The notes: generated by a model not told the origin, from the sequence alone. A stretch of DNA of 64,000 bases from Burkholderia sp. Bp8963 (GCF_003854275.1 NZ_QTQP01000010.1:1-64000); one strand, 5' to 3'. Shown: positions 25,775 to 35,589, numbered from the stretch's first letter. Translations and numbers: made by a program.

Positions 25775-25990
25775 CTCGGTCTTCCCTCTTTATGGGAGCC
25801 CCGTCGCGGGCGAAATTGGTGGGGGAAGCGGACGGGCGCCAGCCTGCTCCGAAAGATTCACCGAATTGCGATGGCGGGTTTCGTTTGCCGTCGCTGCTGT
25901 TCCAACCCAAGCAGCCGATTGGCTGACGGGACCAAGACTGACCGTATGCATCATGGTGGTGCATCCGGATTAAGTTGGGAAAGACAAACC
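25775..25990 (+). promoter_or_regulatory. Leader region of rplN
   Basis: The rpsQ-rplN gap totals 303 bp and shows no supported gene. Downstream of the promoter it contains a GC-rich stretch with several possible pairings and, at 25946-25964, an 8-bp stem ATGCATCA/TGGTGCAT with a 3-nt loop TGG, 26 bases before the rplN start. A leader with autogenous control is possible but unproven; in E. coli the spc operon is controlled by S8 at rplE, not here. Confidence 0.45.
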
Positions 25991-26359
25991 ATGATCCAGA
26001 CCGAATCTCGGCTTGAAGTAGCCGACAACACGGGTGCGCGTGAAGTCATGTGCATCAAGGTGCTCGGCGGCTCGAAGCGTCGTTATGCCAGCATTGGCGA
26101 CATCATCAAGGTGAGCGTCAAAGAGGCAACGCCGCGCGGGCGTGTGAAGAAAGGCGAAATCTACAACGCCGTGGTGGTCCGCACCGCCAAGGGCGTTCGC
26201 CGTCAAGACGGCTCGCTGATCAAGTTCGACGGCAACGCCGCTGTGCTTTTGAATAACAAGCTCGAGCCGATCGGCACCCGTATTTTCGGGCCGGTCACGC
26301 GTGAGCTGCGTAGCGAACGATTCATGAAGATCGTTTCGCTGGCGCCGGAAGTGCTGTAA
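25991..26359 (+). CDS. rplN: 50S ribosomal protein L14
   Basis: A 122-residue protein at the subunit interface. The start giving [19 protein letters not shown] is chosen because it matches the family; an in-frame extension to 25871 is Cys-rich and lies in the leader. The motif [20 protein letters not shown] is intact. First gene of the spc operon; rplX follows after 9 bp. Confidence 0.97.
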   Translation: MIQTESRLEVADNTGAREVMCIKVLGGSKRRYASIGDIIKVSVKEATPRGRVKKGEIYNAVVVRTAKGVRRQDGSLIKFDGNAAVLLNNKLEPIGTRIFGPVTRELRSERFMKIVSLAPEVL

Positions 26360-26368
26360 GGAGTCGCG

Positions 26369-26677
26369 ATGAACAAGATTCGCAAAGGTGACGAAGTCAT
26401 CGTCGTCGCAGGCAAGGACAAGGGCAAGCGCGGTGTCGTGCTGGCCGTCGGTGCCGAGCATGTGACGGTTGAAGGTATCAATCTCGTCAAGAAGCATGTG
26501 AAGCCCAACCCGATGAAGGGTACGACGGGTGGCGTGGAAGCGAAGACGATGCCCCTGCACATCTCGAACGTCGCACTGGTCGACGCGAATGGCAAGGCGT
26601 CGCGTGTTGGCATCAAGGTCGAGGAAGGCAAGAAGGTTCGCTTCCTGAAGACGACCGGTGCCGTACTGAGCGCCTGA
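26369..26677 (+). CDS. rplX: 50S ribosomal protein L24
   Basis: A 102-residue early 50S assembly protein. The N-terminal KOW motif reads [19 protein letters not shown], followed by [20 protein letters not shown]. The AAGGAG ribosome binding site is strong. It lies between rplN and rplE in the usual order. Confidence 0.98.
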   Translation: MNKIRKGDEVIVVAGKDKGKRGVVLAVGAEHVTVEGINLVKKHVKPNPMKGTTGGVEAKTMPLHISNVALVDANGKASRVGIKVEEGKKVRFLKTTGAVLSA

Positions 26678-26693
26678 CGCAGCGGAGTAAAAA

Positions 26694-27233
26694 ATGGCTC
26701 GTTTTCAAGAGTTTTACAAAGAAAAGGTTGTGCCCGGCCTGATCGAGAAGTTCGGTTACAAGTCGGTCATGGAAGTGCCGCGCATCACCAAGATCACGCT
26801 GAACATGGGTCTTGGTGAGGCTGTCGCTGACAAGAAGATCATCGAGAACGCCGTTGGCGACCTCACGAAGATCGCTGGTCAGAAGCCGGTCGTGACGAAG
26901 GCACGCAAGGCAATCGCAGGTTTCAAGATCCGCCAGGGCTACCCGATCGGCGCGATGGTGACGCTGCGTGGCCGCGCGATGTATGAATTCCTCGACCGCT
27001 TCGTGACCGTTGCCCTGCCCCGCGTGCGTGACTTCCGCGGTGTGTCGGGCCGTGCTTTCGATGGCCGCGGCAACTACAACATCGGTGTGAAAGAGCAGAT
27101 CATTTTCCCCGAAATCGATTACGACAAGATCGACGCGCTGCGTGGGCTGAACATCAGCATCACGACGACCGCGAAGACCGACGACGAAGCGAAGGCACTG
27201 CTCGCCAGCTTCAAGTTCCCGTTCAGAAACTGA
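26694..27233 (+). CDS. rplE: 50S ribosomal protein L5
   Basis: A 179-residue 5S rRNA-binding protein of the central protuberance. It begins [20 protein letters not shown] and contains [18 protein letters not shown] and [19 protein letters not shown]. It is 7 bp ahead of rpsN. In E. coli S8 binds just before this gene to regulate the operon; the 16-bp gap here was not seen to hold a matching structure. Confidence 0.98.
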   Translation: MARFQEFYKEKVVPGLIEKFGYKSVMEVPRITKITLNMGLGEAVADKKIIENAVGDLTKIAGQKPVVTKARKAIAGFKIRQGYPIGAMVTLRGRAMYEFLDRFVTVALPRVRDFRGVSGRAFDGRGNYNIGVKEQIIFPEIDYDKIDALRGLNISITTTAKTDDEAKALLASFKFPFRN

Positions 27234-27240
27234 GGTTACC

Positions 27241-27546
27241 GTGGCTAAACTGGCACTGATCGAACGTGAAAAGAAGCGCGCCCGCCTGGTCGCGAAGTTC
27301 GCAGCAAAGCGCGAAGCGCTGAAGGCGATCATCGAAGACCAAAGCAAGTCGGAAGAAGAGCGCTACGAAGCACGCCTGGAGCTGCAGCAACTGCCCCGCA
27401 ACGCAAACCCGACCCGCCAGCGCAACCGCTGCGCGATCACGGGCCGTCCGCGTGGCACGTTCCGCAAATTCGGCCTCGCGCGCAACAAGATTCGTGAAAT
27501 CGCATTCCGTGGCGAGATTCCTGGCCTGACCAAGGCGAGCTGGTAA
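27241..27546 (+). CDS. rpsN: 30S ribosomal protein S14
   Basis: A 101-residue protein of the 30S head. The start is GTG giving [19 protein letters not shown]. It is the long form without the paired CxxC zinc-binding motifs of short S14; a single Cys lies in [20 protein letters not shown]. It is 7 bp after rplE and 14 bp before rpsH. Confidence 0.97.
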   Translation: MAKLALIEREKKRARLVAKFAAKREALKAIIEDQSKSEEERYEARLELQQLPRNANPTRQRNRCAITGRPRGTFRKFGLARNKIREIAFRGEIPGLTKASW

Positions 27547-27560
27547 TAGGAGAAACATAA

Positions 27561-27956
27561 ATGAGCATGAGTGATCCTATCGCCGATATGCTGACTCGCA
27601 TCCGCAACGGGCAGATGGTCGAGAAGGTATCGGTGTCGATGCCCTCGTCGAAAGTCAAGGTTGCAATCGCGCAAGTCCTGAAGGACGAAGGCTATATCGA
27701 CGATTTCGCCGTGAAGGCGGAAGGTGCGAAGTCCGAACTGAACATCGCGCTGAAGTACTACGCTGGCCGTCCGGTCATCGAGCGCATCGAACGCGTGTCG
27801 AAGCCTGGCCTGCGCGTGTACCGTGGCCGTAACGACATTCCGCAGGTCATGAACGGCCTCGGCGTGGCAATCGTGTCGACGCCGAAGGGCGTGATGACCG
27901 ACCGCAAGGCGCGCGCTACGGGCGTCGGCGGCGAAGTCATCTGCTACGTCGCTTAA
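27561..27956 (+). CDS. rpsH: 30S ribosomal protein S8
   Basis: A 131-residue 16S rRNA-binding protein and, in E. coli, repressor of the spc operon. The start [18 protein letters not shown] matches the family and has TAGGAGAAAC upstream. The C-terminal rRNA-binding region reads [18 protein letters not shown] and ends GGEVICYVA. Confidence 0.98.
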   Translation: MSMSDPIADMLTRIRNGQMVEKVSVSMPSSKVKVAIAQVLKDEGYIDDFAVKAEGAKSELNIALKYYAGRPVIERIERVSKPGLRVYRGRNDIPQVMNGLGVAIVSTPKGVMTDRKARATGVGGEVICYVA

Positions 27957-27974
27957 AGCCGAGGAGAGAGAAAC

Positions 27975-28505
27975 ATGTCTCGAGTAGGTAAGAGCCCGAT
28001 CGCGCTGCAAGGCGCGGAAGTCAAGCTGGCCGACGGTGCAATCACCGTCAAGGGCCCGCTGGGCACCATCACGCAAGCGGTCAACCCGCTCGTGAACGTG
28101 GCGAACAACGACGGCGTGCTGAATCTGTCGCCGGCGGACGAAAGCCGCGAAGCAAATGCACTGTCGGGCACGATGCGCGCGCTGATCGCGAACATGGTGC
28201 ACGGCGTGACCAAGGGTTTCGAGCGCAAGCTGACGCTGGTTGGCGTTGGTTATCGTGCGCAAGCGCAAGGCGACAAGCTGAACCTGTCGCTGGGTTTCTC
28301 GCACCCGGTGGTGCACCAGATGCCGGAAGGCGTCAAGGCTGAAACCCCGACGCAAACCGAAATCGTGATCAAGGGGATCAACAAGCAACAAGTCGGTCAA
28401 GTGGCAGCGGAAGTCCGCGGCTACCGTCCGCCGGAGCCGTACAAGGGCAAGGGCGTGCGCTATTCCGACGAGGTTGTGATCCTCAAAGAAACGAAGAAGA
28501 AGTAA
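27975..28505 (+). CDS. rplF: 50S ribosomal protein L6
   Basis: A 176-residue protein near the sarcin-ricin loop. It begins [20 protein letters not shown] and contains the C-terminal [18 protein letters not shown] motif. A GAGGAGAGAG ribosome binding site precedes it. Two tandem L6 folds are expected from its length. Confidence 0.98.
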   Translation: MSRVGKSPIALQGAEVKLADGAITVKGPLGTITQAVNPLVNVANNDGVLNLSPADESREANALSGTMRALIANMVHGVTKGFERKLTLVGVGYRAQAQGDKLNLSLGFSHPVVHQMPEGVKAETPTQTEIVIKGINKQQVGQVAAEVRGYRPPEPYKGKGVRYSDEVVILKETKKK

Positions 28506-28517
28506 GGGTGCGCAATC

Positions 28518-28883
28518 ATGGATAAGACTCAATCTCGCCTGCGCCGCGCTCGCCAGACGCGTATCAAGATCGCTGAGCTGCAGGTCGCGCGTCTCGCCGT
28601 GCATCGCACGAACACGCACATCTACGCTCAAGTGTTCTCGCCCTGCGGCACCAAGGTGCTGGCCAGCGCGTCGACGCTCGAAGCGGAAGTGCGCGCCGAG
28701 CTCGCCGACAAGTCGGGCAAGGGTGGCAACGTTGCTGCTGCGACGCTGATCGGCAAGCGTATTGCCGAGAAGGCAAAGGCCGCCGGCATCGAATCCGTCG
28801 CCTTCGACCGCTCGGGCTTCCGCTACCATGGCCGCGTCAAGGCGCTGGCTGAGGCAGCTCGCGAAGCTGGGCTCAAGTTCTAA
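28518..28883 (+). CDS. rplR: 50S ribosomal protein L18
   Basis: A 121-residue 5S rRNA-binding protein. It contains [20 protein letters not shown] and the C-terminal [20 protein letters not shown]. It lies between rplF (12 bp) and rpsE (14 bp). Confidence 0.98.
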   Translation: MDKTQSRLRRARQTRIKIAELQVARLAVHRTNTHIYAQVFSPCGTKVLASASTLEAEVRAELADKSGKGGNVAAATLIGKRIAEKAKAAGIESVAFDRSGFRYHGRVKALAEAAREAGLKF

Positions 28884-28897
28884 GGAAGGAATTCGTC

Positions 28898-29416
28898 ATG
28901 GCAAAGATGCAAGCGAAAGTTCAGGCTGACGAGCGCGACGACGGCCTTCGTGAAAAGATGATTTCGGTCAACCGCGTGACCAAGGTCGTGAAGGGTGGCC
29001 GTATTCTCGGCTTCGCCGCACTGACCGTGGTTGGCGACGGCGATGGCCGCATCGGTATGGGCAAGGGCAAGGCGAAGGAAGTGCCGGTTGCTGTCCAGAA
29101 GGCAATGGAACAAGCTCGCCGCAACATGTTCAAGGTGCCGCTCAAGAACGGCACGCTGCAACACGAAGTGCACGGCAAGCACGGCGCATCGGCTGTCCTC
29201 CTCGCCCCGGCGAAGGACGGTACCGGTGTGATCGCCGGCGGCCCGATGCGCGCAGTGTTCGACGTGATGGGCGTTCAGAACGTCGTGGCCAAGAGCCACG
29301 GTTCGACGAACCCGTACAACCTCGTCCGTGCGACGCTGGACGGCCTGCGCAAGCAGTCCACCCCGGCAGACATCGCGGCGAAGCGCGGCAAGTCCGTCGA
29401 AGATATTTTGGGCTAA
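28898..29416 (+). CDS. rpsE: 30S ribosomal protein S5
   Basis: A 172-residue protein involved in decoding accuracy and mRNA unwinding at the entry channel. It contains [38 protein letters not shown] and [21 protein letters not shown] sequences. The spectinomycin-linked loop near the Val-Lys-Gly-Gly segment looks wild type. Confidence 0.98.
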   Translation: MAKMQAKVQADERDDGLREKMISVNRVTKVVKGGRILGFAALTVVGDGDGRIGMGKGKAKEVPVAVQKAMEQARRNMFKVPLKNGTLQHEVHGKHGASAVLLAPAKDGTGVIAGGPMRAVFDVMGVQNVVAKSHGSTNPYNLVRATLDGLRKQSTPADIAAKRGKSVEDILG

Positions 29417-29431
29417 GCCCGGGTGGTCACC

Positions 29432-29614
29432 ATGTCTGAAAAAACTGTCAAGGTTCAGCTCGTCAAGAGCCTGATCGGGACCCGCGAATCGCACCGCGCG
29501 ACCGTGCGTGGCCTGGGCCTGCGCCGACTCAATTCGGTCAGCGAGCTGCAGGACACGCCGGCGGTCCGCGGCATGATCAACAAGGTCTCGTACCTCGTTA
29601 AGGTCATCGCGTAA
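29432..29614 (+). CDS. rpmD: 50S ribosomal protein L30
   Basis: A 60-residue protein. The start giving [17 protein letters not shown] is chosen by family length; an in-frame GTG three codons upstream would add MVT. Core: [17 protein letters not shown]. It lies between rpsE and rplO as in other spc operons. Confidence 0.95.
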
Positions 29615-29640
29615 GCGGCCCTACGGATCAAGGAGTTGAT

Positions 29641-30075
29641 ATGGAATTGAATAACCTGAAGCCGGCCGCTGGCGCCAAGCACGCCAAGCGTCGCGTCGGC
29701 CGCGGCATCGGTTCGGGCCTCGGCAAGACGGCTGGCCGTGGTCACAAGGGTCAGAAATCGCGTTCGGGCGGCTTCCACAAGGTCGGCTTCGAAGGCGGTC
29801 AGATGCCGCTGCAACGTCGTCTGCCGAAGCGCGGCTTCACGTCGCTGACGAAGGAATTCGTCGGTGAAGTGCGTCTGGGCGACCTCGAGAAGCTGCCGGT
29901 CGATGAAGTCGATCTGCTCGCACTGAAGCAAGCCGGCCTGGTCGGCGAGCTGACGAAGAGCGCGAAGATCATCGCCACGGGCGAACTGAAGCGCAAGATC
30001 GTCGTGAAGGGTCTCGGCGCCACCAAGGGTGCGCGCGCTGCGATCGAAGCGGCTGGCGGTTCGTTTGCCGAGTGA
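29641..30075 (+). CDS. rplO: 50S ribosomal protein L15
   Basis: A 144-residue late-assembly protein of the 50S subunit. The Gly/Lys-rich N-terminus reads [20 protein letters not shown], followed by [26 protein letters not shown] ribosome binding site is present. secY follows after 44 bp. Confidence 0.98.
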   Translation: MELNNLKPAAGAKHAKRRVGRGIGSGLGKTAGRGHKGQKSRSGGFHKVGFEGGQMPLQRRLPKRGFTSLTKEFVGEVRLGDLEKLPVDEVDLLALKQAGLVGELTKSAKIIATGELKRKIVVKGLGATKGARAAIEAAGGSFAE

Positions 30076-30119
30076 CACGCCTAGCGCGTCGTCTCTAGCA
30101 TTTGCATCGGAGAAAGTAC

Positions 30120-31469
30120 TTGGCTAACAGCCCGAGTCTTGCAAAACCCGGTCGAAGCACGGCGAAGTTCGGCGATCTGCGCCGGCGTGCAATGTTCTTG
30201 CTGCTGGCGCTGATCGTCTATCGCATCGGCGCGCACATTCCCGTGCCTGGCATCGATCCGGATCAACTGGCGAAGCTGTTCCAGAGCCAGGCGGGCGGCA
30301 TCCTTGGCATGTTCAACATGTTCTCGGGTGGCGCGCTTTCCCGCTTCACGATCTTCGCGCTGGGGATCATGCCGTACATCTCGGCGTCGATCATCATGCA
30401 GTTGCTGGCGATTGTCTCGCCGCAGCTCGAAGCGCTGAAGAAGGAAGGGCAGGCAGGGCAACGGAAGATCACGCAGTACACGCGGTATTTCACCGTGGTG
30501 CTCGCGACCTTCCAGGCGTTCGGTATCGCGGCTGCGCTGGAAAACCAGCCGGGCCTCGTCATCGATCCCGGCATGCTGTTCCGGCTGACGACGGTCGTGA
30601 CGCTGGTGACCGGCACGATGTTCCTGATGTGGCTGGGTGAGCAGATCACCGAGCGAGGTCTGGGCAACGGTATCTCGATCATCATCTTCGGCGGGATCGC
30701 AGCAGGGTTCCCGAATGCCGTCGGTGGGTTGTTCGAGCTGGTGCGTACGGGTTCGATGAGCATCATTTCGGCGATCATCATCGTCGTCCTGATTGCTGCG
30801 GTGACTTACCTGGTCGTGTTCATCGAACGCGGTCAGCGCAAGATCCTCGTGAACTACGCGAAGCGCCAGGTCGGCAACAAGATCTATGGCGGGCAGTCGT
30901 CCCACCTGCCGCTGAAGCTGAACATGTCGGGCGTGATTCCGCCGATCTTCGCGTCGTCGATCATCCTGTTCCCGGCAACGATTCTCGGCTGGTTCAGTAC
31001 GGGTCAGCCGTCGGGAAGCTGGTTCTCCAATACGCTGCATGGCGTGGCGGAGGCGCTGAAGCCGGGCCAGCCGGTCTATGTGCTGCTGTACACGCTGGCA
31101 ATCGTGTTTTTCTGCTTCTTCTACACCGCACTGGTGTTCAACAGCAGGGAAACCGCGGACAACCTGAAGAAGAGCGGCGCGTTCGTTCCGGGCATCCGTC
31201 CGGGTGAGCAGACCGCACGATATATCGACCGCATCCTCACGCGTCTGACGCTGGCCGGTGCGATCTACATCGTCTTCGTGTGTCTGCTGCCGGAATTCCT
31301 GGTGCTGCGCTGGAACGTGCCGTTTTATTTTGGTGGAACGTCGCTGCTGATCATTGTCGTCGTCACGATGGACTTCATGGCGCAGGTGCAGTCGTACGTT
31401 ATGTCGCAACAGTATGAGTCACTGCTCAAGAAGGCCAACTTCAAGGGCGGCAACATCCCAACGCGGTAA
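30120..31469 (+). CDS. secY: Preprotein translocase subunit SecY
   Basis: A 449-residue channel subunit of SecYEG with ten expected transmembrane helices. The start chosen is TTG at 30120 ([20 protein letters not shown]), which has GGAGA 7 bases upstream; an in-frame ATG six codons earlier has no such site. Conserved features: [11 protein letters not shown] in the first periplasmic loop, [21 protein letters not shown] cytosolic loop ([18 protein letters not shown]), and [13 protein letters not shown]. It is embedded in the spc operon between rplO and infA. Confidence 0.96.
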   Translation: MANSPSLAKPGRSTAKFGDLRRRAMFLLLALIVYRIGAHIPVPGIDPDQLAKLFQSQAGGILGMFNMFSGGALSRFTIFALGIMPYISASIIMQLLAIVSPQLEALKKEGQAGQRKITQYTRYFTVVLATFQAFGIAAALENQPGLVIDPGMLFRLTTVVTLVTGTMFLMWLGEQITERGLGNGISIIIFGGIAAGFPNAVGGLFELVRTGSMSIISAIIIVVLIAAVTYLVVFIERGQRKILVNYAKRQVGNKIYGGQSSHLPLKLNMSGVIPPIFASSIILFPATILGWFSTGQPSGSWFSNTLHGVAEALKPGQPVYVLLYTLAIVFFCFFYTALVFNSRETADNLKKSGAFVPGIRPGEQTARYIDRILTRLTLAGAIYIVFVCLLPEFLVLRWNVPFYFGGTSLLIIVVVTMDFMAQVQSYVMSQQYESLLKKANFKGGNIPTR

Positions 31470-31478
31470 AAAGGACCT

Positions 31479-31697
31479 ATGGCCAAGGACGATGTAATCC
31501 AGATGCAGGGTGAGGTGATCGAAAACCTCCCGAATGCTACCTTCCGCGTGAAGCTGGAGAACGGCCATGTCGTGTTGGGGCATATCTCCGGAAAAATGCG
31601 GATGCACTACATCCGCATTCTCCCGGGCGACAAGGTGACGGTTGAATTGACGCCTTACGATCTGTCGCGTGCGCGGATCGTGTTCCGGGCGAAGTGA
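31479..31697 (+). CDS. infA: Translation initiation factor IF-1
   Basis: A 72-residue OB-fold factor that occupies the A site of the 30S subunit during initiation. It reads [20 protein letters not shown] at the start and contains [20 protein letters not shown]. It lies 9 bp after secY and 20 bp before rpmJ. Burkholderia often carries a second infA elsewhere, which cannot be judged here. Confidence 0.97.
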   Translation: MAKDDVIQMQGEVIENLPNATFRVKLENGHVVLGHISGKMRMHYIRILPGDKVTVELTPYDLSRARIVFRAK

Positions 31698-31717
31698 TTT
31701 GAAAAAAGGGTAATATC

Positions 31718-31834
31718 ATGAAAGTGATGGCATCGGTTAAGCGCATTTGCCGCAATTGCAAGATCATCAAGCGCAAAGGCGTCGTTCGCGTGATCTGCAG
31801 CTCGGATCCGCGCCACAAGCAGCGCCAAGGCTGA
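31718..31834 (+). CDS. rpmJ: 50S ribosomal protein L36
   Basis: A 38-residue protein, too short for routine ORF cut-offs. It starts [20 protein letters not shown] and ends DPRHKQRQG. The zinc ligands Cys11, Cys14, Cys27 and His32 are all present, so this is the zinc-binding (C+) form. It sits between infA and rpsM, the normal place at the spc/alpha junction. Confidence 0.96.
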
Positions 31835-31872
31835 CCGCGCGTTTGTTTGCGCTTTTTGTTTGAGGAAAAACA

Positions 31873-32238
31873 ATGGCTCGTATCGCAGGGGTTAACATCC
31901 CGAATCACCAGCATACCGAAATTGGCCTGACGGCTATCTTCGGTATCGGCCGCACCCGTTCGCGCAGCATCTGCGTGGCAGCTGGCGTCGATTTTTCGAA
32001 GAAGGTCAAGGATCTGACCGACGCAGACCTTGAAAAGCTGCGTGAAGAAGTGGGCAAGTTTGTCGTCGAAGGCGATCTGCGCCGTGAAGTGACGATGAAC
32101 ATCAAGCGCCTGATGGATCTCGGCTGCTACCGTGGCGTTCGCCATCGCAAGGGCCTGCCGATGCGCGGTCAGCGTACGCGTACGAACGCACGTACTCGCA
32201 AGGGTCCGCGTCGTGCAGCGCAAGCGCTGAAGAAGTAA
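31873..32238 (+). CDS. rpsM: 30S ribosomal protein S13
   Basis: A 121-residue protein at the top of the 30S head contacting L5. It begins [20 protein letters not shown], has the helix-hairpin-helix [17 protein letters not shown], and ends in a basic [19 protein letters not shown] tail that reaches toward tRNA. First gene of the alpha operon, with a GAGGAAAAAC ribosome binding site. Confidence 0.98.
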   Translation: MARIAGVNIPNHQHTEIGLTAIFGIGRTRSRSICVAAGVDFSKKVKDLTDADLEKLREEVGKFVVEGDLRREVTMNIKRLMDLGCYRGVRHRKGLPMRGQRTRTNARTRKGPRRAAQALKK

Positions 32239-32266
32239 GCGGAACTGACAGTTACAGGAAAACGTA

Positions 32267-32668
32267 ATGGCTAAGGCTTCGAACACCGCGGCGCAACGCG
32301 TTCGCAAGAAGGTTAAGAAGAACGTCGCTGAAGGCGTGGTTCACGTTCACGCGTCGTTCAACAACACGATCATCACGATCACCGATCGCCAGGGCAATGC
32401 ACTGGCATGGGCGACGTCGGGCGGCCAGGGCTTCAAAGGCTCGCGCAAGTCGACGCCGTTCGCTGCTCAGGTTGCTGCTGAGTCGGCCGGTCGCGTGGCG
32501 ATGGAATACGGCGTGAAGAATCTGGAAGTGCGGATCAAGGGCCCGGGCCCGGGTCGTGAGTCGGCAGTGCGCGCACTGCACGGCCTCGGCATCAAGATCA
32601 CCGCGATTTCGGACGTCACTCCGATTCCGCACAACGGCTGCCGTCCGCCGAAGCGTCGCCGCATCTAA
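32267..32668 (+). CDS. rpsK: 30S ribosomal protein S11
   Basis: A 133-residue protein of the 30S platform. It contains [40 protein letters not shown] and the C-terminal [17 protein letters not shown] 139-bp gap with a terminator-like hairpin separates it from rpsD. Confidence 0.98.
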
Positions 32669-32680
32669 CGATGTGCTGGC

Positions 32681-32723
32681 GCAATGCCTGTCGCCGCTTA
32701 GCGTCGACGGGCTGTGCTTTTTT
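32681..32723 (+). terminator. Terminator-like hairpin between rpsK and rpsD
   Basis: Nested pairing GCA/TGC, GCCTGTCG/CGACGGGC (one wobble) and CGC/GCG closes a TTA loop, and six T residues follow directly after the base of the stem. This has the architecture of an intrinsic terminator inside the alpha operon. Two smaller stem-loops follow before rpsD (TTCGCCC-CAAA-GGGCG-GAA near 32742 and CGCGGA-TCCTG-TCCGCG near 32767). Confidence 0.6.
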
Positions 32724-32807
32724 GATTGACTAAGCCCACCGTTCGCCCCAAAGGGCGCGAACTAGCGCGGATCCTGTCCGCGTGAATGATTGATAAAGGA
32801 ATGCAAA

Positions 32808-33431
32808 GTGGCACGTTATATCGGCCCCAAGGCCAAGCTGTCCCGCCGTGAAGGCACCGACCTGTTCCTGAAGAGCGCACGCCGCTCGCTCGCCGACAAG
32901 TGCAAGCTCGACAGCAAGCCGGGCCAGCACGGCCGTATCTCGGGCGCACGTACGTCCGACTACGGCACGCAGCTGCGTGAAAAGCAGAAGGTCAAGCGCA
33001 TCTACGGCGTGCTGGAGCGTCAGTTCCGCCGCTACTTCGCCGAAGCCGACCGCCGCAAGGGCAACACGGGTGAAAACCTGCTGCAACTGCTCGAGTCGCG
33101 CCTCGACAACGTCGTGTATCGCATGGGCTTCGGCTCGACCCGCGCTGAAGCGCGTCAGCTGGTGAGCCACAAGTCGATCACCGTGAACGGCGTCGTCGCG
33201 AACGTCCCGTCGCAGCAAGTGAAGGCTGGCGACGTGGTCGCAATCCGCGAAAAGGCGAAGAAGCAGGCGCGTATCGTCGAAGCGCTGTCGCTGGCCGAGC
33301 AAGGCGGCATGCCGAGCTGGGTTGCAGTCGATGCGAAGAAGTTCGAAGGTACGTTCAAGCAAATGCCGGAACGCGCCGACATCGCCGGCGACATCAACGA
33401 AAGCCTGATCGTCGAATTGTACTCGCGTTAA
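32808..33431 (+). CDS. rpsD: 30S ribosomal protein S4
   Basis: A 207-residue 16S rRNA assembly initiator and, in E. coli, translational repressor of the alpha operon. The start is GTG giving [19 protein letters not shown], with AAAGGAA upstream; the ATG six codons earlier would add a non-family extension. The S4 RNA-binding domain includes [20 protein letters not shown] and [11 protein letters not shown]. Length matches the family (206 in E. coli). Confidence 0.96.
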   Translation: MARYIGPKAKLSRREGTDLFLKSARRSLADKCKLDSKPGQHGRISGARTSDYGTQLREKQKVKRIYGVLERQFRRYFAEADRRKGNTGENLLQLLESRLDNVVYRMGFGSTRAEARQLVSHKSITVNGVVANVPSQQVKAGDVVAIREKAKKQARIVEALSLAEQGGMPSWVAVDAKKFEGTFKQMPERADIAGDINESLIVELYSR

Positions 33432-33442
33432 TCCGATTGACG

Positions 33443-33494
33443 GCCGAGGTACCCCGATTGCGTGCAGCAAGGGGTAGCCTCGGCTGTTTATTTT
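33443..33494 (+). terminator. Terminator-like hairpin between rpsD and rpoA
   Basis: GCCGAGGTACCCC (33443-33455) pairs with GGGGTAGCCTCGGC (33471-33484) along 13 bp with one bulged G. It is followed by TGTTTATTTT. This could reduce transcription from rpsD into rpoA or act as an RNA processing site. Confidence 0.6.
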
Positions 33495-33555
33495 CAGGGT
33501 GTTACCGGTCAGCCTTATCGGTGTAACGAGCCGAGGGTATTGAAAAGGAAAACCT

Positions 33556-34533
33556 ATGCAAACCAGTTTGTTGAAACCCAAGATCATCGCCGTGGAATCG
33601 CTGGGCGAGAACCATGCGAAGGTGGTCATGGAGCCGTTCGAGCGTGGCTACGGCCACACCTTGGGCAATGCGCTCCGCCGCGTGCTGCTGTCGTCGATGG
33701 TGGGCTACGCGCCGACCGAAGTGACGATCGCGGGCGTGGTGCACGAGTATTCGACGCTTGATGGTGTGCAAGAGGACGTCGTCAACCTGCTGCTGAACCT
33801 GAAGGGCGTGGTGTTCAAGCTGCACAACCGCGACGAAGTGACGGTAACCCTGCGCAAGGAAGGTGAAGGCGTCGTCACGGCCGGCGATATCGAGCTGGCG
33901 CACGATTGCGAAGTCATCAACCCGAATCACGTGATCGCGCATCTGTCGAAGGGCGGCAAGCTCGACGTGCAGATCAAGATCGAGAAGGGTCGCGGCTACG
34001 TGCCGGGCAACGTCCGTCGCTATGGCGAAGACACGGCCAAGATCATCGGCCGCATCGTCCTCGACGCGTCGTTCTCGCCGGTTCGCCGCGTGAGCTACGC
34101 AGTCGAAAGCGCACGTGTCGAACAGCGCACCGACCTCGACAAGCTCGTGATGAACATCGAAACGAGCGGCGTGATCACCCCGGAAGAAGCGATCCGCCAA
34201 TCGGCGCGTATCCTGGTCGACCAGCTGTCCGTGTTCGCGGCACTGGAAGGCACGGAAACGGCAGCCGAAGCACCGTCGCGTGCGCCGCAGATCGATCCGA
34301 TCCTGCTGCGTCCGGTGGACGATCTCGAGCTGACGGTTCGTTCGGCGAACTGCCTGAAGGCCGAGAACATCTACTACATCGGCGATCTGATCCAGCGCAC
34401 GGAAAACGAGCTGCTGAAGACGCCGAACCTCGGTCGCAAGTCGCTCAACGAGATCAAGGAAGTGCTCGCTTCGCGCGGTCTCACGCTGGGCATGAAGCTC
34501 GAGAACTGGCCGCCGGCTGGTCTCGACAAGTAA
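33556..34533 (+). CDS. rpoA: DNA-directed RNA polymerase subunit alpha
   Basis: A 325-residue subunit that nucleates RNA polymerase assembly. The N-terminal domain (about 1-235) contains the dimerisation motif [20 protein letters not shown]. After a short linker, the C-terminal domain (about 255-325) contains [20 protein letters not shown] and [14 protein letters not shown], the surface that binds UP elements and activators. It is flanked on both sides by hairpins of terminator type. Confidence 0.99.
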   Translation: MQTSLLKPKIIAVESLGENHAKVVMEPFERGYGHTLGNALRRVLLSSMVGYAPTEVTIAGVVHEYSTLDGVQEDVVNLLLNLKGVVFKLHNRDEVTVTLRKEGEGVVTAGDIELAHDCEVINPNHVIAHLSKGGKLDVQIKIEKGRGYVPGNVRRYGEDTAKIIGRIVLDASFSPVRRVSYAVESARVEQRTDLDKLVMNIETSGVITPEEAIRQSARILVDQLSVFAALEGTETAAEAPSRAPQIDPILLRPVDDLELTVRSANCLKAENIYYIGDLIQRTENELLKTPNLGRKSLNEIKEVLASRGLTLGMKLENWPPAGLDK

Positions 34534-34556
34534 GCCCGGTTGCTGTTGTAACTGGT

Positions 34557-34598
34557 CAAGATGCGGATTTTCTTTTAGAATCCGCATCTTGCTTTTTT
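34557..34598 (+). terminator. Strong intrinsic terminator between rpoA and rplQ
   Basis: A perfect 13-bp stem, CAAGATGCGGATT with AATCCGCATCTTG, closes a 9-nt loop and is followed by GC then six T residues. It is one of the strongest terminators in the window, yet it lies before the last gene of the alpha operon. Confidence 0.85.
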
Positions 34599-34671
34599 CT
34601 GTTACCGGCCCGTGCACCCGTTGGGGTGCGATAGAAGAGCTGGATCAAAACTTTGAATCAAGGAAACTGAA

Positions 34672-35067
34672 ATGCGCCATCGTCATGGTCTGCGGAAACT
34701 GAACCGCACGAGCAGCCACCGTCTGGCTATGCTCCGTAACATGTCCAACTCGCTGATCGAGCACGAAGTCATCAAGACGACGCTGCCGAAGGCGAAGGAA
34801 CTCCGTAAAGTCGTCGAGCCGCTGATCACGCTCGGCAAGAAGCCGTCGCTCGCGAACCGCCGCCTGGCATTCAACCGCCTGCGCGATCGTGACTCGGTCG
34901 CGAAGCTGTTCGACGTGCTCGGTCCGCGTTTCGCGAACCGTCCGGGCGGCTACCTGCGCATCCTGAAGTTCGGCTTCCGCGTCGGCGACAACGCACCGAT
35001 GGCTCTGGTCGAACTGATGGATCGTCCGGAAGTCGACGAAACGGAAAACGTGCAAGAAGCTGAATAA
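34672..35067 (+). CDS. rplQ: 50S ribosomal protein L17
   Basis: A 131-residue protein near the tunnel exit. It begins [20 protein letters not shown] and contains [20 protein letters not shown]. It is the last gene of the alpha operon, but it follows a strong terminator, so it depends on read-through or on a promoter not recognised in the 73 bp between terminator and gene. Confidence 0.98.
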   Translation: MRHRHGLRKLNRTSSHRLAMLRNMSNSLIEHEVIKTTLPKAKELRKVVEPLITLGKKPSLANRRLAFNRLRDRDSVAKLFDVLGPRFANRPGGYLRILKFGFRVGDNAPMALVELMDRPEVDETENVQEAE

Positions 35068-35091
35068 GCTTCCGGGCACGTCGCAGTAACA

Positions 35092-35123
35092 AAAAAGGGT
35101 CAAGCAATCGCTTGGCCCTTTTT
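35092..35123 (+). terminator. Intrinsic terminator after rplQ
   Basis: AAAAAGGGTCAAGC (35092-35105) pairs with GCTTGGCCCTTTTT (35110-35123) around loop AATC, with one wobble pair. The A and T runs on the two arms could make it work in both directions. It ends the ribosomal cluster. Confidence 0.9.
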
Positions 35124-35262
35124 GCTTGATGGCGCGGAATGCGGTCGACGGGGGTGTGGTCGATTGCCGCAGTCGGGCCGCCGGCACCATCGTGCCGGGT
35201 GCGCTACGATACGTGGCAAACAGCTGGTGAATGCGCCGGCGGACGAAACTGGAGGTGCGCGA

Positions 35263-35589
35263 ATGGTCGTGGTGCTGATGCTGACGACGGTACCGGATGC
35301 GGCAACCGCCGACGCGCTCGCCGACGGCGCGCTGGCCGCGCGGCTTGCGGCCTGCGTGTCGCAGCTCGGTACGATCCGGTCGCGCTATCACTGGGAAGGC
35401 AAGGTCGAGACGGCCGAAGAGATCCAACTGCTGTTCAAGACGAGCCCGGTGCGCTCGTTGGAGCTGGAACGCTTCATCCAGTCGCACCATCCTTACGACA
35501 CCCCTGAAATCGTCTCCTGGCAGGCTGCCGCGTCGCCGGCATACGGCCAATGGGTGACCAGCGAAACTCAACGTCTATTTCATGTTTAA
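35263..35589 (+). CDS. cutA: Divalent-cation tolerance protein CutA
   Basis: A 108-residue trimeric PII-like protein of the CutA1 family, linked in E. coli to copper tolerance; its exact role is unclear. The start chosen has GGAGG 7 bases upstream and gives MVVVLMLTTVPDAATADALA. Family features are ARLAACVSQLGTIRSRYHWEG, EEIQLLFKTSP and HPYDTPEIV. The 3' end overlaps the start of dsbD by 8 bases, a layout common in proteobacteria. Confidence 0.94.
   Translation: MVVVLMLTTVPDAATADALADGALAARLAACVSQLGTIRSRYHWEGKVETAEEIQLLFKTSPVRSLELERFIQSHHPYDTPEIVSWQAAASPAYGQWVTSETQRLFHV

Noticed and set aside
32726..32760. TTGACT as the -35 of a rpsD promoter
   Set aside because: No acceptable -10 hexamer lies 16-19 bp downstream; the region is GC-rich and folds into small hairpins.
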